A DNA stretch of 64,000 nt, taken from Juglans regia. Its lineage: Eukaryota; Streptophyta; Magnoliopsida; Fagales; Juglandaceae. Where the stretch lies: positions 32,773,157 through 32,837,156 of the forward strand of contig NC_049907.1 in NCBI RefSeq assembly GCF_001411555.2, read 5' to 3'. Shown piece by piece: positions 46,424 to 58,187 of this stretch (position 1 is its first letter; each line of letters begins with the position of its first letter). A program made the translations under genes and the position numbers. The notes under the pieces were generated by a model. That model did no database searches and was not told where the DNA came from. It saw nothing but the letters and a program-made list of their open reading frames with translations.

Positions 46424-49400
46424 GTAAGAATTCCCCAACACGTGGCGATTCGGTGCAACTCTTATTTTTACGAAATTGCCCATGCCATGTAGGAAACCAA
46501 TTGAGCGAAATGTGTCAAAAATAAAGGGTTGGAGTCTTTTGTTCGCGGGCACCCTATGGTACTACCATGACCATAGGGTAAGTAAGCCCCAACACGGTGT
46601 GAATTGGAGCAACTCCTATTTTTTGCACTTTGCCCAAGCTTTGTAGAAAACCAATTGAGCGCAGAGTGACAAAAATATGAGGTTAGAGTCTTTTGTTCGC
46701 GGGCATCCTATGGTACTACCGTGACGATTTGGTAAGTATGCCCCAACACGGGGGGAATTGGAGCAACTCTTATTTTTACCACTTTGCCCAAGCTTTGTAC
46801 AAAACCGATTCAGCGCAAAGTGGCAAAAATAAGAGGTTGGTGTCTTTTCCACGCGGGCGTCCTGTGGTACTACCATGACCATAGGGTAAGTATTCCCCAA
46901 CCAGGGGCGAATCGGAGCAACTCCTATTTTTACCACTTTGCCCAAGCTTTGTAGAAAACCAATTGATCGCAGAGTGACAAAAATAAGAGGTTAGAGTCTT
47001 TTGTTCGCGGGCATCCTATGGTACTACCATGACGATTGGGTAAGTATGCCCCAACACGGGGGGAATTGGAGCAACTCTTATTTTTACCACTTTGCCCAAA
47101 CTTTGTACAAAACCGATTCAGCGCAAAGTGGCAAAAATAAGAGGTTGGAGTCTTTTCCACGCGGGCATCCTATGGTACAACCATGACCATTGGGTAAGAA
47201 TTCCCCAACACGGGGCGAATCGGAGCAACTCTTATTTTTACGAAATTGCCCATGCCATGTAGGAAACCAATTGAGCGAAATGTGTCAAAAATAATGGGTT
47301 GGAGTCTTTTGTTCGCGGGCACCCTATGGTACTACCATGACCATAGGGTAAGTTTGCCCTAACATGGTGCGAATCGAAGCAACTCTGATTTTTACAACTT
47401 TGCCCAACCTTTGCAGAAAACCAATTGAGCGCAGAGTGACAAAAATAAGAGGTTAGAGTTTTTTGTTCGCGGGCATCCTATCGTACTACCATGACGATTG
47501 GGTAAGTATGCCCCAACACGGGGCGAATTGGAGCAACTCTTATTTTTACCACTTTGCCCAGGCTTTGTACAAAACCGATTCAACGCAAAGTGGCAAAAAT
47601 AAGAGTTTGGAGTCGTTTCCAAGCGGGCGTCCTGTGGTACTACCATGACCATAGGGTAAGAATTCCCCAACACGTGGCGATTCGGAGCAACTCTTATTTT
47701 TACGAAATTGCCCATGCCATGTAGGAAACCAATTGAGCGAAATGTGTCAAAAATAAAGGGTTGGAGTCTTTTGTTCGCGGGCACCCTATGGTACCACCAT
47801 GACCATAGGGTAAGTAAGCCCCAACACGGTGTGAATTGGAGCAACTCCTATTTTTAGCACTTTGCCCAACCTTTGCAGAAAACCAATTGAGCGCTGAGTG
47901 ACAAAAATAAGAGGTTAGAGTTTTTTGTTCGCGGGCATCCTATCGTACTACCATGACGATTGGGTAAGTATGCCCCAACACGGGGCGAATTGGAGCAACT
48001 CTTATTTTTACCACTTTGCCCAAGCTTTGTACAAAACCGATTCAGCGCAAAGTGGCAAAAATAAGAGGATGGAGTCTTTTCCACGCGGGCATCCTATGGT
48101 ACAACCATGACCATAGGGTAAGAATTCCCAAACACGGGGCGATTCGGAGCAACTCTTATTTTTACGAAATTGCCCATGCCATGTAGGAAACCAATTGAGC
48201 GAAATGTGTCAAAAATAATGGGTTGGAGTCTTTTGTTCGCGGGCACCCTATGGTACTACCATGACCATAGGGTAAGTATGCCCTAACATGGTGCGAATCG
48301 AAGCAACTCTGATTTTTACAACTTTGCCCAACCTTTGCAGAAAACCAATTGAGCGCAGAGTGACAAAAATAAGAGGTTAGAGTCTTTTGTTCGCGGGCAT
48401 CCTATCGTACTACCATGACGATTGGGTAAGTATGCCCCAACACGGGACGAATTGGAGCAACTCTTATTTTTACCACTTTGCCCAAGCTTTGTACAAAACC
48501 GATTCAGCGCAAAGTGGCAAAAATAAGAGGTTGGAGTCGTTTCCAAGCGGGCGTCTTGTGGTACTACCATGACCATAGGGTAAGAATTCCCCAACACGGG
48601 GCGAATCGGAGCAACTCTTATTTTTACGAAATTGCCCATGCCATGTAGGAAACCAATTAAGCGAAATGTGTCAAAAATAATGGGTTGGAGTCTTTTGTTC
48701 GCGGGCACCCTATGGTACTACCATGACCATAGGGTAAGTATGCCCTAACATGGGGCGAATTGAAGCAACTCCTATTTTTACACTTTGCCCAAGCTTTGTA
48801 GAAAACCAATTGAGCGCAGAGTGACAAAAATAAGAGGTTAGAGTCTTTTGTTCGCGGGCATCCTATGGTACTACCATGACGATTGGGTAAGTATGCCCCA
48901 ACACGGGGGGAATTGGAGCAACTCTTATTTTTACCACTTTGCCCAAGCTTTGTACAAAACCGATTCAGCGCAAAGTGGCAAAAATAAGAGGTTGGAGTCT
49001 TTTCCACGCGGGCATCCTATGGTACAACCATGACCATAGGGTAAGAATTCCCAAACACGGGGCGAATCGGAGCAACTCTTATTTTTACGAAATTGCCCAT
49101 GCCATGTAGGAAACCAATTGAGCGAAATGTGTCAAAAATAATGGGTTGGAGCCTTTTGTTCGCGGGCACCCTATGGTACTACCATGACCATAGGGTAAGT
49201 ATGCCCTAACATGGTGCGAATCGAAGCAACTCTGATTTTTACAACTTTGCCCAACCTTTGCAGAAAACCAATTGAGCGCTGAGTGACAAAAATAAGAGGT
49301 TAGAGTTTTTTGTTCGCGGGCATCCTATCGTACTACCATGACAATTGGGTAAGTATGCCCCAACACGGGGCGAATTGGAGCAACTCTTATTTTTACCACT

Positions 49401-52400
49401 TTGCCCAAGCTTTGTACAAAACCGATTCAGCGCAAAGTGGCAAAAATAAGAGGTTGGAGTCAAGTCAAGGCCCCGTGGTAATTACCATGACTATAGGTGT
49501 TAATTTCAACACGGGCGACGGAGAATTTTTACCACTTTGCCCAAGCTTTGTACAAAACCAATTGAGCGCAATGTGGCAAAAATAATGGGTTGGAGTCTTT
49601 TGTTCGCGGGCACCCTATGGTACTACCATGACCATAGGGTAAGTATGCCCTAACATGGTGCGAATCGAAGCAACTCTGATTTTTACAACTTTGCCCAACC
49701 TTTGCAGAAAACCAATTGAGCGCAGAGAGACAAAAATAAGAGGTTAGAGTCTTTTGTTCGCGGGCATCCTATCGTACTACCATGACGATTGGGTAAGTAT
49801 GCCCCAACACGGGGCGAATTGGAGCAACTCTTATTTTTACCACTTTGCCCAAGCTTTGTACAAAACCGATTCAGCGCAAAGTGGAAAAAATAAGAGGTTG
49901 GAGTCGTTTCCAAGCGGGCGTCCTGTGGTACTTCCATGACCATAGGGTAAGAATTCCCCAACACGGGGCGAATCGGAGCAACTCCTATTTTTACCACTTT
50001 GCCCAAGCTTTTTACAAAACCGATTCAGCGCAAAGTGGCAAAAATAAGAGGTTGGAGTCTTTTGCTCGCGGGCATCCTGTGGTACTACCATGACCATAGG
50101 GTAAGTATTCCCCAACACGGGGGGAATCGGAGCAACTCCTATTTTTACCACTTTGCCCAAGCTTTGTAGAAAACCAATTGAGCGCAGAGTGACAAAAATA
50201 AGAGGTTAGAGTCTTTTGCTCGCGGGCATCCTGTGGTACTACCATGACCATAGGGTAAGTATTCCCCAACACGGGGGGAATCGGAGCAACTCTTATTTTT
50301 ACCACTTTGCCCAAGCTTTGTACAAAACCGATTCAGCGCAAAGTGGCAAAAATAAGAGGTTTGAGTCTTTTCCACGCGGGCATCCTATGGTACAACCATG
50401 ACCATAGGGTAAGAATTCCCCAACACGGGGCGAATCGGAGCAACTCTTATTTTTACGAAATTGCCCATGCCATGTAGGAAACCAATTGAGCGAAATGTGT
50501 CAAAAATAAAGGGTTGGAGTCTTTTGTTCGCGGGCAACCTAGGGTACTACCATGACCATAGGGTAAGTAAGCCCCAACACGGTGTGAATTGGAGCAACTC
50601 CTATTTTTACCACTTTGCCCAAGCTTTGTAGAAAACCAATTGAGCTGGAGTGACAAAAATAAGAGGTTAGAGTCTTTTGTTCGCGGGCATCCTATGGTAC
50701 TACCATGACGATTGGGTAAGTATGCCCCAACACGGGGTGAATTGGAGCAACTCTTATTTTTACCACTTTGCCCAAGCTTTGTACAAAACCGATTCAGCGC
50801 AAAGTGGCAAAAATAAGAGGTTGGAGTCTTTTGCTCGCGGGCATAAAAATAAGAGGTTAGAGTCTTTTGTTCGCGGGCATCCTATCGTACTACCATGACG
50901 ATTGGGTAAGTAAGCCCCAACACGGGGCGAATTGGAGCAACTCTTATTTTTACCACTTTGCCCAAGCTTTGTACAAAACCGATTCAGTGCAAAGTGGCAA
51001 AAATAAGAGGTTGGAGTCTTTTCCAAGCGGGCGTCCTGTGGTACTACCATGACCATAGGGTAAGAATTCCCCAACACGGGGCGAATCGGAGCAACTCTTA
51101 TTTTTACCACTTTGCCCAAGCTTTGTACAAAACCAATTGAGCGCAATGTGTCAAAAATAAAGGGTTGGAGTCTTTTGCTCGCGGGCATCCTGTGGTACTA
51201 CCATGACCATAGGGTAAGTATTCCCCAACACGGGGCGAATCGGAGCAACTCCTATTTTTACCACTTTGCCCAAGCTTTGTAGAAAACCAATTGAGCGCAG
51301 AGTGACAAAAATAAGAGGTTAGAGTCTTTTGTTCGTGGGCATCCTATGGTACTACCATGACGATTGGGTAAGTATGCCCCAACACGGGGGGAATTGGAGC
51401 AACTCTTATTTTTACCACTTTGCCCAAGTTTTGTACAAAACCGATTCAGCGCAAAGTGGCAAAAATAAGAGGTTGGAGTCTTTTGCTCGCGGGCATCCTG
51501 TGGTACTACCATGACCATAGGGTAAGTATGCCCCAACCAGGGGCGAATCGGAGCAACTCCTATTTTTACCACTTTGCCCAAGCTTTGTACAAAACCGATC
51601 CAGCGCAAAGTGGCAAAAATCAGAGGTTGGAGTCTTTTCCTCGCGGGCATCCTATGGTACAACCATGACCATAGGGTAAGAATTCCCCAACACGGGGCGA
51701 ATCGGAGCAACTCTTATTTTTACGAAATTGCCCATGCGATGTAGGAAACCAATTGAGCGAAATGTGTCAAAAATAATGGGTTGGAGTCTTTTGTTCGCGG
51801 GCACCCTATGGTACTACCATGACCATAGGGTAAGTATGCCCTAACATGGTGCGAATCGAAGCAACTCTGATTTTTACAACTTTGCCCAACCTTTGCAGAA
51901 AACCAATTGAGCGCAGAGTGACAAAAATAAGAGGTTAGAGTTTTTTGTTCGCGGGCATCCTATCGTACTACCATGACGATTGGGTAAGTATGCCCCAACA
52001 CGGGGCGAATTGGAGCAACTCTTGTTTTTACCACTTTGCCCAGGCTTTGTACAAAACCGATTCAGCGCAAAGTGGCAAAAATAAGAGGTTGGAGTCGTTT
52101 CCAAGCGGGCGTCCTGTGGTACTACCATGACCATAGGGTAAGAATTCCCCAACACGGGGCGAATCGGAGCAACTCTTATTTTTACCACTTTGCCCAAGTT
52201 TTGTACAAAACCAATTGAGCGCAATGTGGCAAAAATAAGAGGTTGGAGTCTTTTGCTCGCGGGCATCCTGTGGTACTACCATGACCATAGGGTAAGTATT
52301 CCCCAACACGGGGCGAATCGGAGCAACTCCTATTTTTACCACTTTGCCAAAGCTTTGTAGAAAACCAATTGAGCGCAGAGTGACAAAAATAAGAGGTTAG

Positions 52401-54023
52401 AGTCTTTTGTTCGCGGGCATCCTATGGTACTACCATGACGATTGGGTAAGTATGCCCCAACACAGGGGGAATTGGAGCAACTCTTATTTTTACCACTTTG
52501 CCCAAGCTTTGTACAAAACCGATTGAGCGCAAAATGGCAAAAATAAGAGGTTGGAGTCTTTTGCTAGCGGGCATCCTGTGGTACTACCATGACCATAGGG
52601 TAAGTATTCCCCAACAAGGGGGGAATCGGAGCAACTCTTATTTTTACCACTTTGCCCAAGCTTTTTACAAAACCGATTCAGCGCAAAGTGGCAAAAATAA
52701 GAGGTTGGAGTCTTTTCCACGCGGGCATCCTATGGTACTACCATGACCATAGGGTAAGAATTCCCCAACACGTGGCGATTCGGTGCAACTCTTATTTTTA
52801 CGAAATTGCCCATGCCATGTAGGAAACCAATTGAGCGAAATGTGTCAAAAATAAAGGGTTGGAGTCTTTTGTTCGCGGGCACCCTATGGTACTACCATGA
52901 GCATAGGGTAAGTAAGCCCCAACACGGGGTGAATTGGAGCAACTCCTATTTTTAGCACTTTGCCCAAGCTTTGTAGAAAACCAATTGAGCGCAGAGTGAC
53001 AAAAATAAGAGGTTAGAGTCTTTTGTTCGCGGGCATCCTATGGTACTACCATGACGATTGGGGAAGTATGCCCCAACACGGGGGGAATTGGAGCAACTCT
53101 TATTTTTACCACTTTGCCCAAGCTTTGTACAAAACCGATTCAGCGCAAAGTGGCAAAAATAAGAGGTTGGAGTCTTTTGCTCGCGGGCATCCTGTGGTAC
53201 TACCATGACCATAGGGTAAGTATTCCCCAACACGGGGTGAATCGGAGCAACTCCTATTTTTACCACTTTGCCCAAGCTTTGTAGAAAACCAATTGAGCGC
53301 AGAGTGACAAAAATAAGAGGTTAGAGTCTTTTGTTCGCGGGCATCCTATGGTACTACCATGACGATTGGGTAAGTTTGCCCCAACACGGGGGGAATTGGA
53401 GCAACTCTTATTTTTACCACTTTGCCCAAGTTTTGTACAAAACCGATTCAGCGCAAAGTGGCAAAAATAAGAGGTTGGAGTCTTTTGCTCGTGGGCATCC
53501 TGTGGTACTACCATGACCATAGGGTAAGTATTCCCCAACACGGGGGGAATCGGAGCAACTCTTATTTTTACCACTTTGCCCAAGCTTTTTACAAAACCGA
53601 TTCAGCGCAAAGTGGCAAAAATAAGAGGTTGGAGTCTTTTCCACGCGGGCATCCTCTGGTACTACCATGACCATAGGGTAAGAATTCCCCAACACGTGGC
53701 GATTCGGAGCAACTCTTATTTTTACGAAATTGCCCATCCCATGTAGGAAACCAATTGAGCGAAATGTGTCAAAAATAAAGGGTTGGAGTCTTTTGTTCGC
53801 GGGCACCCTATGGTACTACCATGACCATAGGGTAAGTAAGCCCCAACACGGTGTGAATTGGAGCAACTCCTATTTTTAGCACTTTGCCCAAGCTTTGTAG
53901 AAAACCAATTGAGCGCAGAGTGACAAAAATAAGAGGTTAGAGTCTTTTGTTCGCGGGCATCCTATGGTACTACAATGACGATTGGGTAAGTATGCCCCAA
54001 CACGGGGGGAATTGGAGCAACTC

Positions 54024-54832
54024 TGATATGAACCCGCGGGAATGAAATCCCTTGAACCCACAGTCAATTTGAAAACCTCCCAAGAAAGCCAAAATCAAGT
54101 CAATGGATGGAGAACCTAGACCCGATGAGAACTCGTTTCAAGAACCTAGATTATATTAAAATCTAGACCCGTTGAAGAACCCGTCTCAAGAACCCAGATT
54201 ACAAAGGAAGAACGCCACAAAGGTTGTGATTTACCTTTGATAAGTTCAAAAGTTCAATTAAGAACAAGAGGAGAGTAAAACTCAACTCACAATGAATAAA
54301 TTCATCAAATTTCATAAACTTCATAATCTGATTAAAATGAGGCTACATAGAGTATTTAAAGGAAAACCTAATGAAACCCTAGCCAAAATAAACCCCCATC
54401 TTCCAAAAGTACCCCTGGATGAACAGTGCCGCGGCTACAGTGCCGAGCTACAGTAACTCGGCTACAGTAACCCTAACCCTAGTTCAATAAAATAATAACT
54501 TTCCCAACATGCCCTTGCATAGGCCCCCTTAAGTGCTTCCCATAATAAACTCAATTATTCTAAACTAATAAAATAAGTTCTTTAAATGAATTAAATAAGT
54601 TGAAACCCTTCAAAAGCCCAAAGCCTTTAAGTCTTGTCGTTGCCTTCTTCCGTAGCTGATCAAATGAATTAAAACAGGATCCTCATCCTTCAAGCCCCAT
54701 CTTGAATGTTGGCCTCTTGCTAAACTTATCTCAGGTGGATTGCATCAATCATTGCATTGTCTCTTTGATCTTCTTGGCCCATCTGGAAGTTGCAAATGAT
54801 CTTTAAGACTAGGCTCATCTTGGTTCCCATCA
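54024..54832 (-). repeat. 3' LTR (minus-strand sense)
   Basis: In element sense it begins TGATGGGAACC and ends GGTTCATATCA. The last 88 bases of the coding frame lie in it. It matches 58188-58994 almost completely. Confidence 0.93.
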
Positions 54833-57261
54833 TTCCCCCTCTCCTCAAAAGGATTCGACCTCGAATCTCCACCTGGATCAAAGGGAAAGTGGTTAGTACC
54901 ATTGAAAATAGTAGAAACATGATACTTACCTGGAAGATCCATTAGATATGCATTTTCATTAATTTGTTCAAAAATTTGGACTAGTCCATCCAAGCTACCC
55001 ATATCATCAACTGGTGAAGATTTTAAATCTAAAGGAGGAAATTGATTAAGTCTATAAACAATTTCAATTGATGAAAATTTAGTAGTGGCATGAACATTCC
55101 AATCATATGTAAACTCAATGAATGGAAAAGAATACTCCCACAAATGTTCATGAAGCACATCTAAAGTCTTCCTCGAACCAAAATGACCACTCCAATATGC
55201 AAACTCATTGAATGGCGAATAATACTCCCGCAAATGTTCATGCAACAAGTCAATGAATGGCAAATGATACTCCCATAAACGTTCATGCAACATTTCTGAA
55301 ATCTTATTTTCACCAGAATGACCACTCCAATTATATGCAAAATCAATGAAATACAAATGATACTCCCGCAAACGTTTGTGTAACACGTCTTTGAAAGGCA
55401 AATGATATTTCCACAAACAGTCATGCAACACAACAAAAGTTTTCCTTACACCAAGGTTACCCAACAAACCACCATGTCCATCACACACAAGCAACTTAGG
55501 CATAAAACTAGTAGGCACACAAAATCTATTCTTTCTAAACAAGTACCAATCTAGTTTATAGAACTTACCAAAAGATGCTTTCTCACATGTCCCATACACA
55601 CTAGCAAAGTCATCATCATTAGCATGCAATTCCTTATCATATTCAAGTCTCAACAATTTTGCATCTAAAATGAAGACAAGGACATACCTTCTTGCTAAAG
55701 CATCAACCACAAAATTTTTCATACCTTGTGTGTATTTGAATACATGAGGAAAAGTCTCAATACAATCATCCCGCTTAGCATGCATTCTAGTCAACAACTT
55801 ACTTTGTCCCTTTAAATGTGTCAATGACTCATGTTTTTCTAAGAAAGGTCGGTTAGGAATTGTCGCACCAGGCACAAAGTCAATGTAGTGCTCTATCTCC
55901 CTAATAGGTGGCAATCCACAAAATGCACCACTTGGAAACACGACCTCATATCCCTGCAACAAAGAGACAACAATACTAGGCAAACATACGTTAAGTTCGT
56001 TAGGATTAAGACTCGCCTTAGCATAAAAACTCACTTTTGTCTTTCTATTTCTCTCTAAAATCTCCCTTTCATTTTCCTCTTCTGCCTCCACTCTTTTTGC
56101 TTGACTCTCAACCACCTCTCTATTTTCTTTTTCTCTCTCTCTTTCTTTTGATGTTTCGGCCTCATTCTCTTTTTTTCTCTCACTCTCTTTGTTCTTTTCA
56201 CTCTCTGTTTTTCTTTCAGTCTCCTCTTTTTTTGAACTCTCGGCCTCACAATTGTTTTTCAACTCATTCTCTCTTTTTCTTGAGGTTTCAGCCTCACCCA
56301 AATCTTTTCCCTTTGGTGGTTCGGTCTTCCCCTTTGCTACAACTTGTTCATTTTTGTCCCACATAGATTTCCAAGGAGTACTAGAAACCGAAGTATACCT
56401 TGATGTACCCTTTCCTTTTAGCCGCCTCTCCACCTTCATAGCCATGTGCACCATGTCCTCTACCTCCTCATAATGTTGCAACTCAACTACATTGGCTATC
56501 TCCCTATTCAACCCCCTCAAAAATCTTGTCATCGTGGCCTCCCGATCCTCCACTACATTAGCCCGAATCATAGCCACCTCCATCTCCTTATGGTAGTCCT
56601 CTACACTCCTAGACCCCTGTATAAGATTTCGTAATTTTTTGTAGAGGTCTCTATAGTAGTGGCTAGGTACAAATCTCCGCCTCATGATAGCTTTCAACTC
56701 TCTCCATGTTTCTACAGGCCTCTCAAGATTCCTCCTCCTATTGGTCACTAATTGATCCCACCAAACAATCGCATAATCAGTGAACTCAATTACAACCAAC
56801 TTCACCTTCTTCTCCTCAGAGTAATTATGACAATCAAACACCAACTCTATTCTTTTCTCCCACTCTAAATAAATTTCAGGGTCAGTTCTACCTTGGAATG
56901 ATGGTATTTTCATTTTGATGCTTCCAAGGTTCTTATCTACTCTATCTCGACCCCCTGAGTTTGCCCTAAGGCCTCTTCCATGCCTAACTCTTCTATGTCT
57001 ACCCAATCCAACTTCAGATGTTAGCACTTCCTCATCCTCACCATACTCTCCATTCTCATACCCATTCTTAATATTAGGCTCATGTCGCCGCCAATCTTTC
57101 TCTCCTTGCAGATTTCTAACCATTGCTTCTTGATTATCCATGCTATTCCTCACTTCACCTAACACCAAGTTCAACCGCTCAAACTCTTGTTGCATGGCAT
57201 GCAACACAAAGGATGAGTTATCTGCTCGCCCCCTTGGTGATGAGCTACTCCGATGAGACAT
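54745..57261 (-). CDS. Gag fused to remnants of pol, non-autonomous retrotransposon protein
   Basis: 838 codons from the ATG at 57261; an in-frame ATG at 57276 would add 5. Numbering from 57276: N-terminal Ser/Arg part; gag core about 122-290 (KMKIPSFQG, YLEWEKRIELVF, YAIVWWDQL, RRRFVPSHYYRDLY, ELQHYEEVEDMVHMA); a Lys/Glu-rich segment about 320-412. Then come scraps of pol: the start of RT (LPPIREIEHYIDFVPGATIP, 455-474), the end of RNase H and start of integrase (about 485-620), a run of repeats built on LHEHLWEY and FIEFAY (about 612-725), the integrase end (about 725-757) and the polyprotein C terminus (766-843). I see no protease, YxDD, catalytic DDE or CCHC zinc knuckle. Yet the frame is unbroken. 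It probably makes, at most, a Gag-like particle protein. The stop lies inside the 3' LTR. Confidence 0.8.
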   Translation of the reverse strand: MSHRSSSSPRGRADNSSFVLHAMQQEFERLNLVLGEVRNSMDNQEAMVRNLQGEKDWRRHEPNIKNGYENGEYGEDEEVLTSEVGLGRHRRVRHGRGLRANSGGRDRVDKNLGSIKMKIPSFQGRTDPEIYLEWEKRIELVFDCHNYSEEKKVKLVVIEFTDYAIVWWDQLVTNRRRNLERPVETWRELKAIMRRRFVPSHYYRDLYKKLRNLIQGSRSVEDYHKEMEVAMIRANVVEDREATMTRFLRGLNREIANVVELQHYEEVEDMVHMAMKVERRLKGKGTSRYTSVSSTPWKSMWDKNEQVVAKGKTEPPKGKDLGEAETSRKRENELKNNCEAESSKKEETERKTESEKNKESERKKENEAETSKEREREKENREVVESQAKRVEAEEENEREILERNRKTKVSFYAKASLNPNELNVCLPSIVVSLLQGYEVVFPSGAFCGLPPIREIEHYIDFVPGATIPNRPFLEKHESLTHLKGQSKLLTRMHAKRDDCIETFPHVFKYTQGMKNFVVDALARRYVLVFILDAKLLRLEYDKELHANDDDFASVYGTCEKASFGKFYKLDWYLFRKNRFCVPTSFMPKLLVCDGHGGLLGNLGVRKTFVVLHDCLWKYHLPFKDVLHKRLREYHLYFIDFAYNWSGHSGENKISEMLHERLWEYHLPFIDLLHEHLREYYSPFNEFAYWSGHFGSRKTLDVLHEHLWEYSFPFIEFTYDWNVHATTKFSSIEIVYRLNQFPPLDLKSSPVDDMGSLDGLVQIFEQINENAYLMDLPGKYHVSTIFNGTNHFPFDPGGDSRSNPFEERGNDGNQDEPSLKDHLQLPDGPRRSKRQCND
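54833..54846 (-). promoter_or_regulatory. Polypurine tract
   Basis: Fourteen purines (GAGGAGAGGGGGAA) directly before the 3' LTR. They prime plus-strand DNA synthesis and also encode EERGN in the long frame. Confidence 0.85.
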
Positions 57262-57744
57262 TACAAGGTGCAGCACAGAAAAATGTTAGTGGTAAAAAAA
57301 GAAAACCTCACACACTCCCTTACGTGTTTCAACTCGAATAATGACACTCTACTCGTGTTTCACTCTTAATGGCTTTTTCCCGATAATAGCCTCACACTCT
57401 CTTGCCTTTTACCTCAATAGTTTTTTCACTCAAGTTCTTTCAGAACTAAATGAACTCAATCAAGACAAGGCAACCTTGTTTTATCCCAACTAGTAATTAG
57501 ATTCAGGAAGCAAGAACAAGAGAAACATGAAGGAATAAAAATGACACGAGAATCAATGAAGTTATACGAATGAAAGACTAACAATAAGACAATATACCAA
57601 CTTGAGTGATGTATGCAGCAGCCCCTTTGATCATAAGGTTTAATCAACAAATTTCTTTCTTTCTCTTTGTTGTAACTATGTAGCAACTTTGAATATGCTA
57701 CCTTCTCTTTTCTTCATCCCCTTCTTTTTTTTTTCGTTTTTTTT

Positions 57745-57852
57745 TTTTTCGAATTTTCTTTTCTTTTCTTTTCCTTTCCTTTCTTTTCTTTTCTTTTCTT
57801 TTCCTTTCCTTTCTTTTCTTTTCTTTTCTTTTCTTTTCTTTCTTTTCTTTTC
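57745..57852. repeat. TTTTC microsatellite in the element leader
   Basis: Many copies of CTTTT/CCTTT in a row, preceded by T-runs. On the element's sense strand it is a purine-rich GAAAA tract in the untranslated leader. Confidence 0.9.
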
Positions 57853-58171
57853 TCTAATTCATCCACAAACAGCAATAGTCAGTTGTGAAAACCAACCAAT
57901 TGAATTCAAACACACAAGCATGGACAATGAAGTAGAAGAGAATCAATGGAACGACACTCCAAGCAATTGACAGACTTAGAGATATAGGAAACCCTAGAAT
58001 ATTGAAACCCTAGGTGATGCAAATTTCAGCCAAACCCAAAATCCTAAGAATTTCGACAGCCTACTTTTTGTTTCTATTTTTTTTTTTTGGCAAGCCTAGA
58101 ACAATGAAGCCCTAGAATTAAATTTGAGGATGCTAGAATTAAAAGATAGAATCAGACCTGATTGGAAACCT

Positions 58172-58185
58172 TGCTCTGAATACCA
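58172..58185 (-). promoter_or_regulatory. Primer binding site
   Basis: On the minus strand TGGTATTCAGAGC begins two bases after the 5' LTR end. It equals the initiator tRNA-Met site TGGTATCAGAGC with one extra T. Confidence 0.8.
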
Positions 58186-58187
58186 AA

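Larger units (their letters stand above)
46210..54018. repeat. Satellite array, about 154-bp monomer, left part
   Basis: About 50 head-to-tail monomers. Landmarks in each are GCGGGCATCC, CTACCATGACCATAGGGTAAG, CCCCAACACGGGG, GGAGCAACTC, TTGCCCAAGC and CAAAAATAAG. Variant monomers recur in order: the variant reading GTTCGCGGGCATCC with ACGATTGGGTAAG occurs at 462-bp steps (for example 47463, 47925, 48387, 48848, 49310), with exceptions of 308, 190 and 616. That is a trimeric higher-order repeat (3 x 154). Reading frames of 60-200 codons on both strands are by-products: 462 is divisible by 3, so frames stay open. No gene is called. Irregular monomers occur at about 49455-49560 and 50835-50860. 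Confidence 0.95.

Noticed and set aside
46210..54018. CRISPR-like regular repeats
   Set aside because: The monomers are contiguous with no unique spacers, and the context is a plant nuclear satellite.
56037..56473. Plus-strand Phe/Ser/Leu-rich frames
   Set aside because: Antisense of the Lys/Glu-rich segment of the gag-pol fusion; the hydrophobic look is a strand effect.
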